64,000 nucleotides of DNA from Chitinophaga sp. SYP-B3965 (lineage in GTDB: Bacteria > Bacteroidota > Bacteroidia > Chitinophagales > Chitinophagaceae), in NCBI RefSeq assembly GCF_009647655.1, contig NZ_WJFD01000001.1, positions 2,170,001 to 2,234,000 on the forward strand, given 5' to 3'. Shown in pieces: positions 28,691 to 36,438 of this stretch. Positions within the stretch are counted from its first letter, which is position 1; each line of letters opens with the position of its first letter. The notes under the pieces are model-generated. The model worked only from the letters and a program-made list of their open reading frames with translations. It was not told the DNA's origin and did no database searches. The position numbers were made by a program, and so were the translations under genes.

Positions 28691-29303
28691 ATAATCTTTG
28701 TTTTTTAAATGCTAAAACTTTTGCGCCCTCGTCCCGGAGCCATTGATCTACCAGCGTGTGTGGCAGCTCGTTACCTATTTCGCCGGCAAATACCAGGTCG
28801 TGCATTTTGTTGAAATACACCAGCGGGCTTGCGCCGTTAATATCTTTAATGATCAGCCGGGCGCCCGGTTTCATTTTGGCCATCAGGCTTTTAATGAACT
28901 GGTGCTGGCTGTTCTTTGGTACGTGGTGTAATACATCATTGAGGAACACCACATCCAGATCGCCTATGGCATCGGGGAAATGTACCCCGTCGAACTTCTC
29001 AAAATTGTACGGCACATGCGCATACCGGTCAAATAACTGACGGGCATTCTCTACCAGCCGGTCGCTGATCTCAATGCCGAATATATAAGACGGTTTGGCA
29101 AACTCAGCCAGTAACAGGCAGAACTGGCCTGAACCGCAACCGATGTCCCCGATCTTTTCTCCGGGTTTAAGTAACTGGATCAGATCTACGAAAGGACATA
29201 CCAGGGGGCGGTAATATACTTTTAGCTTATCTACGAAACCAGCTGTAAAGTCGAGTGATTTTAGGTATTGTAACAGATCCCTGTTGGATAATTTGTTTTG
29301 CAT
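28650..29303 (-). CDS. Class I SAM-dependent methyltransferase
   Basis: A 217-residue methyltransferase. Motif I is KIGDIGCGSGQFCLLLA, the acidic end of strand 2 is IFGIEIS, motif II/III is DVVFLNDVLHHVPKNSQHQF, and the post-motif is LIIKDINGASPLVYFNKMH. The HVPK/DINGASP pattern resembles methyltransferases of lipid or polyketide head-group pathways; the substrate is unknown. Its 3' end overlaps the next gene by 41 bp, so the two are co-translated or coupled. Confidence 0.9.
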   Translation of the reverse strand: MQNKLSNRDLLQYLKSLDFTAGFVDKLKVYYRPLVCPFVDLIQLLKPGEKIGDIGCGSGQFCLLLAEFAKPSYIFGIEISDRLVENARQLFDRYAHVPYNFEKFDGVHFPDAIGDLDVVFLNDVLHHVPKNSQHQFIKSLMAKMKPGARLIIKDINGASPLVYFNKMHDLVFAGEIGNELPHTLVDQWLRDEGAKVLAFKKQRLYVYPHYTIVAEKH

Positions 29304-29413
29304 GGGGCGGCAAATTACATATTGATTTTAATTTATGCAAACATAGCAATTTTTACATAGAGGTAACAAAATAAGGGAGTTGTTGATCTTTCTACGTGAT
29401 CAAAACATGCATT

Positions 29414-31063
29414 ATGAAACGGTTATTACTTCCACTGCTATATTTTATCTTTCTCGCCACCACAGCTTCCGCACAACAATTCTCGGTAAGAGGCGGGCTT
29501 GATCTGGGTCATAAATACAACCTCCCTCCTACGGTTAAAATGCCGCTGGCGGGCTTTAATGGGGGTTTCAGCGCGGATAAGTACTGGAGCTTCTGGGGTA
29601 TTGGTATAGACGTGGACGTTTATGCCAATAAAGCCGCCCGTTATGATTCTACGGGTTTAAGTGCCAGCGCGGCGCCCTGGGTGGTGAAGGACTTTACACG
29701 TTCCTCTTCCAGGATGCAACGGTACTTTGTGGGCATAGGGCCTTCTTTCAGGGTACAGGACAAACGTCACAAACTGGTAGCAGAGCTGAACCTGCGGGGT
29801 GGTATCTCTTATGCAGATGGCTCTGCCATCAAAGCAGACGCGGTGTTCACAGACCCGGGCGGTTCCCTGAATATGTCCATGTTCAACCATGCGGGGTATA
29901 GTAAAAAGTTCCTTGGCGCGGCAAAAGCACAGGTTAAGGTTAACTATTATTTCACACCGAAATGGGGCGTAAATGCCGGCGCTTACTATATTTATCACAT
30001 CAATAGTGAGGAACCCTATTCATATTCAGAGATCATTGCCCTGCCTAATAATGTGAATTATGTGAAGGACATTACTTCTGTTTCTTCCTATGGTGTTTTT
30101 GCGGGCGTGAGTTACCGCATCCTCCCGAAGAAGAAGAAAAATAAGGTCAGTGCTGTTTCAACCCCGGCGGTCTTTAAAGACATCGCTGTATATGTAAAAG
30201 ATGAACTCACCGGGCAGCCTTTACCCAATGCCCTTGTAGTGATGACGGATACAACCGGTAAGGCAACGGAGGTGAGTACGGATAAGAACGGTTTAGCCCT
30301 CTTCCCCAATACAATCCCCGCTGCATATGCCATCCAGGCCAGCCTGCATGACATCGCCACTACTTCGGATAATATCAGCAGGAAACAATACAGGACTGAA
30401 GGTAATATCACACTCACGTTAACGCATAATGATCCCCGCTTCACCCTGGTAGGCAAAGCCATCAATAAAACTTCCGGAGATGCAGAAGGCGATGTGAGCG
30501 TTACACTCACCAACGAAACAAAAAGCAGTATCCGCCAGTCATCTTCCAAAACAGGTTCAGGTGAATTCCGCTTTCAGCTGGATGCCGGTGCTGATTTCAA
30601 CGTAGTAGGTAAAAAGAAGAATTACCTCTCCAACATTGAAAAGATCACTACCAAAGGACTGAACAGAAGCCAGGCATTATATGTACAGCTGGAACTCGGT
30701 GTGGAAGAAGCACTGGAAGGCAAACAGATCAAACTGGATAATATCTACTATGACCTCAACAGATCAGACCTCCGCCCCGATGCCAGTACAGACCTTCAGA
30801 AGCTGATCGTGTTCATGCAGGATAATCCTTCGCTCCGGATAGAGTTATCTTCTCATACGGATGCACGGGGTAGTGAAATACATAACCTCAAACTCTCTCA
30901 GGCCCGGGCACAAAGTGTGGTGAGTTACCTGATCAGGAATGGCGTAAGTAAAGACAGGATGGTGGCAAAAGGATATGGAGAAACGAAACCGGTGAATACC
31001 TGTACGGATTGTTCTGAGGCGGAACATCAGCAGAACAGGCGAACGGAGATCAAAGTGTTATAA
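29414..31063 (+). CDS. OmpA-family protein with N-terminal barrel and C-terminal peptidoglycan-binding domain
   Basis: A 549-residue protein from the ATG at 29414 (MKRLLLPLLYFIFL...TASAQQ). An N-terminal outer-membrane beta-barrel (about 20-235) is followed by CarboxypepD_reg/Ig-like segments (about 245-420; DIAVYVKDELTGQPLPNALV) and an OmpA C-terminal domain (about 430-549). The peptidoglycan-binding motifs are SSHTDARGSEIHN and QQNRRTEIKV. It links outer membrane and cell wall. An in-frame ATC codon-led extension from 29396 is not needed. A short inverted repeat (TTGATC / GATCAA) lies just before the start. Confidence 0.92.
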   Translation: MKRLLLPLLYFIFLATTASAQQFSVRGGLDLGHKYNLPPTVKMPLAGFNGGFSADKYWSFWGIGIDVDVYANKAARYDSTGLSASAAPWVVKDFTRSSSRMQRYFVGIGPSFRVQDKRHKLVAELNLRGGISYADGSAIKADAVFTDPGGSLNMSMFNHAGYSKKFLGAAKAQVKVNYYFTPKWGVNAGAYYIYHINSEEPYSYSEIIALPNNVNYVKDITSVSSYGVFAGVSYRILPKKKKNKVSAVSTPAVFKDIAVYVKDELTGQPLPNALVVMTDTTGKATEVSTDKNGLALFPNTIPAAYAIQASLHDIATTSDNISRKQYRTEGNITLTLTHNDPRFTLVGKAINKTSGDAEGDVSVTLTNETKSSIRQSSSKTGSGEFRFQLDAGADFNVVGKKKNYLSNIEKITTKGLNRSQALYVQLELGVEEALEGKQIKLDNIYYDLNRSDLRPDASTDLQKLIVFMQDNPSLRIELSSHTDARGSEIHNLKLSQARAQSVVSYLIRNGVSKDRMVAKGYGETKPVNTCTDCSEAEHQQNRRTEIKVL

Positions 31064-31068
31064 TAGCG

Positions 31069-31100
31069 AACGCGCCTCTTATGGGGGCGCGTTTGGTTTT
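31069..31100. terminator. Rho-independent terminator between convergent genes
   Basis: Hairpin AACGCGCC-TCTTATG-GGGGCGCGTT followed by TGGTTTT on the plus strand. It lies between the OmpA-family gene and the orphan fecR gene. Confidence 0.8.
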
Positions 31101-32835
31101 AATCTCCGGGAAATACGGTGATCTTTTTACCCTCTGTTTCAAAGTGTACATCACCGGTAGCTTCCAATGCTTCCAGTAATTGTGACAGCGGTTCTTTCCG
31201 GGGTACAACAGCGGAAAATACGACATCAGAGAAATCGCCTTTCAGTTCTACATCTACATCATACCAGCGTTCTACCTGCCGCATGATGGTACTGATATCC
31301 CGCTTTACGAACTGGAACTTTCCGTTCTTCCAGGCTACGGCTTCTTCCACATCGGCGCCTTTTACCTGGATCCTGCCGGGATGGTAGTTGAGGATGGCCT
31401 GTTCGCCCGGCCGGAGTATATTGGCCACGCCCAGGGCGTTGAGTTTCACGGTTCCGGATACCATGGTGGTGTTTTGTATAGGCTCGCCGGCGTAAGACAT
31501 GATGTTGAAACTGGTACCGATCACTTCCACGATCGTTTCCCCTGCTTTTACCCTGAATGGCCTGGCGGAATCTTCGGCTACTTCAAAGAATGCTTCTCCT
31601 GAAAGTGTTACTTCCCTGGTCGCGCCATTGAATACGGTGGGGAATGTGATGGAAGATGCGGAATTGAGGGTGATGTGGGAACCGTCTGGCAGGGTCAGCT
31701 GGTATTCTCCACCGCGGGGGGTGGCAATGGTGTTGAAGACGGCTTTGGCGCCGGATGCAGGTACATTATAGGCCAGCAGGCCATTGTCCGACTGCAGTAC
31801 TTCTACCCCGCCCTGAACGGTAAGAGGACCGTCTTTAGTATTGTCCAGTGTTATGGCGCTGCCATCTGAGAGTATTAGTGTGGCTTTACTGCTGCCCGCA
31901 GTGATATGCCGCCGGTTTTCCTTTTCGATCTTTTGCTGCTGCACTTTGCGTTGTAACAGGATGTAGTACCCCACGGAGAGGGTTCCTATAAAGAGGATAG
32001 CGGTGGCAATACGTAGTATTAACTTTTGCCGGGCTGCGGTTTCCGGGCTTGGTTTTTCTTTCCAGACTGCTATGCGGCTTTCGAGGTCAAGTCTTTGCCG
32101 TTGAGGTGGCGGGGGGATTGATTTTCTGCGCGGCGGGGTTGCTTCGGGAGGTGTTTCGGAGGGTGCTTCTTCGTAGGGAATGCGTCCATTGCGTGCAGGG
32201 AATTCTTCTTCGTAGGTGGTGTACCAGTTGCGTGATGGAACTTCGCCTTCGGAGGTTGCGCGCGCGTTTAGTGCAGCGTCTTCATGAGTTGTATGTCCAT
32301 TGAGTGCAGCATCTTCGTGGGCCGTGGGCACATTGAATGCAACATCTTCGTGGGCTGTATGTCCATTGAGTGCTGCGTCTTCGTGAGCCGTGTACCCATT
32401 GAGTGCAGCGTCTTCATGGGCTGTGTGTCCATTGAGTGCGGCGTCTTCGTAGGCTGTGTGTCCATTGAGTGCAGTGTCTTCGTAGGCTGTGTGCCCATTG
32501 AGTGCAACATCTTCGTGGGTTGTATGTCCATTGCGGGCGGGAACATCTTCTTCGTAAGCTATATACCCATTGCGCGCAGGAACTTCCTGGTGCGCAGTTT
32601 GCCCATTGAGCAACGGATCTTCCAGTTGCCTTTCGAGGACCAGGTCCTGTTCCTCTTCTCTTAATTGTTTAAGTGCCGAATCACCTTGCTGCCCTGCTGG
32701 CTCTGCAATGATCATCTCTTCCAGCTCAGCACGATGTTTGGGCAATCGGCTCATGGCCGCCAGCTCTTCCTGCTCGGACGCTGTCAGCGATTTAGCCAGA
32801 TATTTTTGAACCAGGTTGCTGTAATGCTGTTCCAT
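31099..32835 (-). CDS. Orphan FecR-family anti-sigma protein with repeat-expanded cytoplasmic linker
   Basis: A 578-residue FecR-like protein, against about 330-400 for typical relatives. An N-terminal anti-sigma domain (1-75) precedes an 11-residue tandem-repeat linker (about 76-223), a Pro-rich stretch (226-246), one transmembrane helix (about 272-294, RIATAILFIGTLSVGYYILL) and a periplasmic FecR domain (about 308-505; GGEYQLTLPDGSHITLNSAS; SGEAFFEVAEDSARPFRVKA) plus an STN-like tail (about 505-575; KRDISTIMRQVERWYDVDVE). No ECF sigma gene or SusC gene adjoins it; the upstream neighbour on the same strand is an AraC gene. Topology puts the repeats in the cytoplasm. Confidence 0.9.
   Translation of the reverse strand: MEQHYSNLVQKYLAKSLTASEQEELAAMSRLPKHRAELEEMIIAEPAGQQGDSALKQLREEEQDLVLERQLEDPLLNGQTAHQEVPARNGYIAYEEDVPARNGHTTHEDVALNGHTAYEDTALNGHTAYEDAALNGHTAHEDAALNGYTAHEDAALNGHTAHEDVAFNVPTAHEDAALNGHTTHEDAALNARATSEGEVPSRNWYTTYEEEFPARNGRIPYEEAPSETPPEATPPRRKSIPPPPQRQRLDLESRIAVWKEKPSPETAARQKLILRIATAILFIGTLSVGYYILLQRKVQQQKIEKENRRHITAGSSKATLILSDGSAITLDNTKDGPLTVQGGVEVLQSDNGLLAYNVPASGAKAVFNTIATPRGGEYQLTLPDGSHITLNSASSITFPTVFNGATREVTLSGEAFFEVAEDSARPFRVKAGETIVEVIGTSFNIMSYAGEPIQNTTMVSGTVKLNALGVANILRPGEQAILNYHPGRIQVKGADVEEAVAWKNGKFQFVKRDISTIMRQVERWYDVDVELKGDFSDVVFSAVVPRKEPLSQLLEALEATGDVHFETEGKKITVFPGD
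32266..32508 (-). repeat. 33-bp tandem repeat inside the fecR gene (11-residue unit)
   Basis: Residues about 110-190 consist of seven to eight head-to-tail copies of an 11-residue unit, consensus AALNGHTAHED, including VALNGHTAYED, TALNGHTAYED, AALNGYTAHED and VAFNVPTAHED. Degenerate 12-14 residue variants (PARNGHTTHED, PARNGYIAYEED) extend the region to residues 76-223 (DNA 32167-32610). Because the unit is a multiple of 3, several other frames stay open; these are shadows. Confidence 0.92.
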
Positions 32836-32926
32836 TGGAGAGTTGACCTTTTAAAAGACTGTTCCCCGGTTATTTCCCATCCTAAATCTAATATTATTGT
32901 CAGAGAAAATAATCTTTTAAATAGGT

Positions 32927-33757
32927 TTAATCCAACTGAAATGATTTCTGGTATTCCAACGGGCTCTTACCGGTCACCTGTTTAAAACATTTGTGGAAGT
33001 TGGAGAAATTATTGAACCCGCTTTCATAACAAATTCGCTTATTATTCAGCCTGCTCTCCATCAGGAGTTTACACGCATGACCTACCCTCAGCTCCATCAG
33101 GAACCGGGAGAATGTCTTCTTCGTTTTGGACTTAAAGAACCGGCAAAAAGAATTAGGACTGATGCAGGCTACCGCCGCAATTTCTTCCAGATCTATCTTC
33201 CTGGTAAAGTGCAGCTGCGAATATTTGTACACGTTATTGATCCTGTCCATCTCATCCTTATCCGGAGGGATGATGCTTACGGAGAGGAATTGAAGGTCCG
33301 GGGAACGGGAGATCACATGTAAAAGGTTGAGCAACAGGATCAATTTCTCTGTGGCCCCTGCCCCCAGCATGCGGGAAAGCATATCTGCCGCCTGCCGGCC
33401 CGTTTCGCCTTTTATCAGTATCCCCTGTTTTGCTTTATTGAGCAGGGAACGGATATGTGTATTTTCACCGAGGCGCAGGAAGGTCTCTCCCCAGAAATCC
33501 TCCCTGAAATGCAGCAAGGTGGCCATGGTCACTTCTTCCTCACTGCGTTTCCAGTAATGGGGTACGTTTGCTCCGATCATCACTACATCGCCCGGCTGAA
33601 AACCAGCTACGTGTTTGCCAATGAACTGCAGCCCTTTGCCTTCCTCAATATGAATGATCTCCACCTCCGCATGGGCGTGGAATTGTGTGTAGTAATAAGG
33701 TATAACATCCTGCCGGATGCTAAAAGAGTGCATCTCTCCCAAGGAAATTCCTTTCAT
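32927..33757 (-). CDS. AraC-family transcriptional regulator
   Basis: A 276-residue regulator from the ATG at 33757 (MKGISLGEMHSF). An N-terminal cupin (YYYTQFHAHAEVEIIHIEEG; FQPGDVVMIGANVPHYW) is followed by a C-terminal double HTH (IDLEEIAAVACISPNSFCRF; NKRICYESGFNNFSNFHKCF; GKSPLEYQKSF). The open frame continues to a GTG at 33943 but that extension is Cys- and hydrophobic-rich, unlike any AraC, and crosses a hairpin, so it is rejected. It lies 91 bp upstream of, and in the same direction as, the repeat-containing FecR gene. Confidence 0.9.
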   Translation of the reverse strand: MKGISLGEMHSFSIRQDVIPYYYTQFHAHAEVEIIHIEEGKGLQFIGKHVAGFQPGDVVMIGANVPHYWKRSEEEVTMATLLHFREDFWGETFLRLGENTHIRSLLNKAKQGILIKGETGRQAADMLSRMLGAGATEKLILLLNLLHVISRSPDLQFLSVSIIPPDKDEMDRINNVYKYSQLHFTRKIDLEEIAAVACISPNSFCRFFKSKTKKTFSRFLMELRVGHACKLLMESRLNNKRICYESGFNNFSNFHKCFKQVTGKSPLEYQKSFQLD

Positions 33758-33865
33758 AAATACAGGTTTGCATTGCGACAAGTGGCCGCAAACATCGAAT
33801 AAATAAATAGCAGGGGGGGATATTGTAAAAGTAGGGAAAACATTTAGAATTCCAAATGCAGGCAT

Positions 33866-33956
33866 TAAAAACCCGCAGGTAAGATTACCTGCGGGGATAC
33901 ATTGTTTACAAAGAAAAATACTTGTATTCAATATGATGCACACCGGCTTCCGGTGT
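33866..33956 (-). other. Structured element with U-tract hairpin: attenuator or small RNA
   Basis: On the minus strand a 17-nt hairpin (arms ACACCGG / CCGGTGT, 33940-33956) is followed by a strong 24-nt hairpin (33872-33895; arms CCCGCAGGTAA / TTACCTGCGGG, 2-nt apex) and then TTTTT. This has the form of an intrinsic terminator about 110 nt before the AraC start. It is either a leader attenuator of that gene or the end of a short RNA. The remaining divergent gap (33758-34100) shows no other gene. Confidence 0.45.
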
Positions 33957-34100
33957 TTATAGTCTGATGATCTAAGGACGCTTCCTTACGCGTAAAGTTG
34001 CCTTGCTAAAAGAACATTTAATTACGCCTGCAATAAAAAACTATTCCGGGTGGCGGAGAATGCTGATATTGGCAATCTGTTCCATTATATTAGCATTTAT

Positions 34101-34973
34101 ATGCCACTCAGGGAGATCATATCAGCTAACCGGGAGAACATTGCCTTTATCGTGGGCAATGGGATCAATCGTTACCCCGGCAATCCAAAGGCCATTTCCT
34201 GGGACCATCTGTTATTGCAGCTATGGCATAAGTTCTCCCCAGAAAAGTTTGAGCAGGTGCCCTTAGGCCTTAGCATGACGGAGTTCTATGACCTGCTGGA
34301 CATCCAGGGTTCCACGGCCAATTATGCTATTCAAAAGGAGGCTGCCCGGTTGCTGGCGGACTGGTCCTTCCAGCCCCATCACCAGCACTTCATGGCAAAA
34401 GCCAGGGAACTGAATGCCCCGGTACTCACCACTAATTTCGACCTGATACTACCTAAGTCCCTGCAACTTGAACAGTACTACACGGACACCAAAGGCTTTT
34501 CTGATTTCTATCCCTGGAGCACCTATTACGGAGATCAGCAACTGGAAAACCCTGCATCAGGGTTTGGCATCTGGTATATCAATGGCTTTGTGCGGTATCC
34601 CCGCAGTATCCGGCTGGGGCTTTCCCATTATATGGGTTGTGTGGAGAGAGCCCGCAGCCTCATGGCTAAAGGCCTGTATGCAGCACACAAACACTGGGAA
34701 GGGGAACAAACATGGCTGGAGATCCTTTTAAACAGGTCTCTCTGCATCTTTGGCCTGGCCATGGAAGAGAACGAGGTATTTATCCGTTGGCTGCTGATAG
34801 AACGGGCGAAGTATTTCAAGAAATTCCCTGACAGGAAAAAGGCGGGATGGTATGTAAGTACAGAAACGCCTGAAGCCCGCAGTGCGGGCAAGGCGTTGTT
34901 CCTGAAAAATGTGGGGTTAGATGTGGTGGAGCTTAACAGTTACGATGAACTCTATAAAGATGCCTGGGGTTAA
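34101..34973 (+). CDS. SIR2-like (SIR2_2-type) protein
   Basis: A 290-residue stand-alone SIR2-fold protein from the ATG at 34101 (MPLREIISANREN); an in-frame GTG at 34050 would add 17 residues. Nucleotide-binding motifs of the fold are FIVGNGINRY (residues 17-26) and VLTTNFD (108-114). The position where NAD-hydrolysing relatives carry a catalytic His (HG) reads YINGFVRYP, with Asn161 instead, so activity may be altered. The C-terminal CIFGLAMEENEVFIRWLL is typical of SIR2_2. Such proteins occur in anti-phage systems, but no defence partner is adjacent. The last 4 bp overlap the convergent lipoprotein gene. Confidence 0.8.
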   Translation: MPLREIISANRENIAFIVGNGINRYPGNPKAISWDHLLLQLWHKFSPEKFEQVPLGLSMTEFYDLLDIQGSTANYAIQKEAARLLADWSFQPHHQHFMAKARELNAPVLTTNFDLILPKSLQLEQYYTDTKGFSDFYPWSTYYGDQQLENPASGFGIWYINGFVRYPRSIRLGLSHYMGCVERARSLMAKGLYAAHKHWEGEQTWLEILLNRSLCIFGLAMEENEVFIRWLLIERAKYFKKFPDRKKAGWYVSTETPEARSAGKALFLKNVGLDVVELNSYDELYKDAWG

Positions 34974-35740
34974 TATTCAAATGTTGCAGTTACATCACCA
35001 TCAGGTGTGTTATCATCAAACTTCGTGATTGACTTTGTTGGAAATCCGTCTGCACCGTAAGTGTAGGTAACAGTGCTGGCAAAGTTTGGCCCGCCTCCCA
35101 CATAATCAAAGTTCATCGTCAGCATTTCGTTGGGCGAGTATAATTCAAATGCGAGGCTGGGAACAAGGGCGTACTTCATCAGGAAACCGGCGTAAGGCGA
35201 TTTCTTATTCCCATACGTTAATGTAACGATCACTTCACCGGCAGCTCCTTCTGAAATCATCTTTGTGAAATTCGCACCGGTGTACGACAGCTTGTAAATG
35301 GTTACGTCCTCTCCTTCAGGCGTAACCGTTACAGACCTTATCTGCGTTACCTTCCCGTTAGCAAGGGTGTACTGATAATTTTCTGTGGCAGCCAGCGCTC
35401 CTTCCATATAGATTTCATGAGAACCTGTTTGTGGTTCACCAGCGGCATTGTAGGTGAATGCATAGATATCATGATCTTTGTCTTGCTTCAGGGTTACTGT
35501 TGAAAGAAGGCCTTTGTCGTTGTAGGCAAAGTGCCTTGTTTCCACACCATCTTCCCTGTCCGATGTAAGGATGCGGTGCTGCGCATCGTAGGTTAAATTG
35601 TAAATGGTGGTAACACCCGCTTCTACGGAAATTACTTTTTTCAGGTACTTTTTACTGTTATCCGGGGTAGTGTTGTCCTTGTCCTTGCAAGCGGTGACTA
35701 CGGTCATGAGGGTAACAAAAAGAAATGCTAATTTTTTCAT
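34970..35740 (-). CDS. Bacteroidota lipoprotein with YD/RHS-like strands
   Basis: A 256-residue lipoprotein with signal MKKLAFLFVTLMTVVTAC, Cys18. Repeated two-strand elements such as NLTYDAQHRILTSDREDG, HFAYNDKGLLSTVTL, AFTYNAAGEPQTGSHE and VTYTYGADGFPTKSI resemble YD-repeat/DUF4595-type proteins. It is probably surface- or periplasm-anchored; function unknown. It converges on the SIR2-like gene with a 4-bp 3' overlap. Confidence 0.82.
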   Translation of the reverse strand: MKKLAFLFVTLMTVVTACKDKDNTTPDNSKKYLKKVISVEAGVTTIYNLTYDAQHRILTSDREDGVETRHFAYNDKGLLSTVTLKQDKDHDIYAFTYNAAGEPQTGSHEIYMEGALAATENYQYTLANGKVTQIRSVTVTPEGEDVTIYKLSYTGANFTKMISEGAAGEVIVTLTYGNKKSPYAGFLMKYALVPSLAFELYSPNEMLTMNFDYVGGGPNFASTVTYTYGADGFPTKSITKFDDNTPDGDVTATFEY

Positions 35741-35849
35741 TTTATTTTGAGGTTTTCCGCAAAGCTATTGGGAAGGGAAACATCCGAAATGTTGATAATT
35801 GATCAAATGATGATTATGCTGGTTGAAATGAGGGAAAGTGCGCTTTTAA

Positions 35850-35901
35850 TACGGGATGGATACGGGATTACTACGGGATTGGTATGCTTTTGCTACGGGA
35901 T
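35850..35901 (+). repeat. Helically phased TACGGGAT repeat array
   Basis: TACGGGAT occurs at 35850, 35861, 35872 and 35894, spaced 11, 11 and 22 bp. The expected unit at 35883 is degenerate (TATGCTTT). The 11-bp period keeps the sites nearly on one helical face. It lies about 60 bp upstream of the next gene and may bind a protein cooperatively, or be a decayed genomic repeat. Confidence 0.7.
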
Positions 35902-35950
35902 TACTCCCCTTTTATTGGGATTTCCCAACTTTTCACAGGCAAATAAGGTT

Positions 35951-35958
35951 TAATTTTG
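35951..35958 (+). promoter_or_regulatory. Bacteroidota -7 promoter box (TAATTTTG)
   Basis: TAATTTTG matches TAnnTTTG and ends 3 bases before the ATG at 35962. A transcript from this box would be leaderless or nearly so. Confidence 0.4.
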
Positions 35959-35961
35959 GGT

Positions 35962-36438
35962 ATGGCCAGGCAAATAGGCATAAAAAAGATCACCGGCACT
36001 AAGGGCAATATCACCTTTTACAAGATGAACGGGGAATACTATGCCAGGATGAAGAGCTCCCTGAAGGGCAAAAGAGTGAAAAAAGATCCGGCCTTCCGGC
36101 TAACGATGATGTATGCCGGCTGGTTGAAAAAAGCTTCAAAAATAGCTTCCGTTGTATACCGGGCCCTGCCGGAAGATGAACGTGAACATCATCAATACCG
36201 TACCATGACGGGCATAGCGATGAAGATGCTGAAGGCTGGAATTGAACCGGAAATGATCGTGGATCACCTGGATGGGTTGTACCGGAAAGAAGAGATCCCC
36301 CCTTCACCCGGGTTATACGTGGATAATACCGGGAAATTAGTCCAAAAATACCACCCCGAAGAAATTCATAACAATTTGGTAACCTTACCTCCCCCCGATT
36401 TTCCGGTAATTTTGCGGAAAATCCTTGATAGCACATGA
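35962..36438 (+). CDS. Conserved Bacteroidota small basic protein, unknown function
   Basis: A 158-residue protein from the ATG at 35962 (MARQIGIKKITGTKGNITFY). The N-terminal GTKGNITFYKMNGEYYARMK and KRVKKDPAFRLTMMYAGWLK form a basic, two-part pattern that I associate with a family common in Bacteroidota genomes; its role is not known to me. It has no signal peptide or membrane segment. Its TGA overlaps the ATG of the next gene (ATGA), so the two are translationally coupled. Phased TACGGGAT repeats precede it. Confidence 0.82.
   Translation: MARQIGIKKITGTKGNITFYKMNGEYYARMKSSLKGKRVKKDPAFRLTMMYAGWLKKASKIASVVYRALPEDEREHHQYRTMTGIAMKMLKAGIEPEMIVDHLDGLYRKEEIPPSPGLYVDNTGKLVQKYHPEEIHNNLVTLPPPDFPVILRKILDST

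Noticed and set aside
32284..32664. Cys-rich plus-strand ORF of 126 codons and other open frames in the repeat
   Set aside because: They arise because the 33-bp repeat keeps several frames open; they lie inside the clear fecR gene.
33758..33943. Longer N-terminus of the AraC protein at 32927-33757
   Set aside because: The extension is unlike AraC proteins, starts with GTG, and crosses a terminator-like hairpin.
34101..34973. Complete anti-phage system around the SIR2-like gene
   Set aside because: Neighbours are an AraC regulator and a YD-type lipoprotein on the opposite strand; no TIR, Argonaute, helicase or other known defence partner is adjacent.
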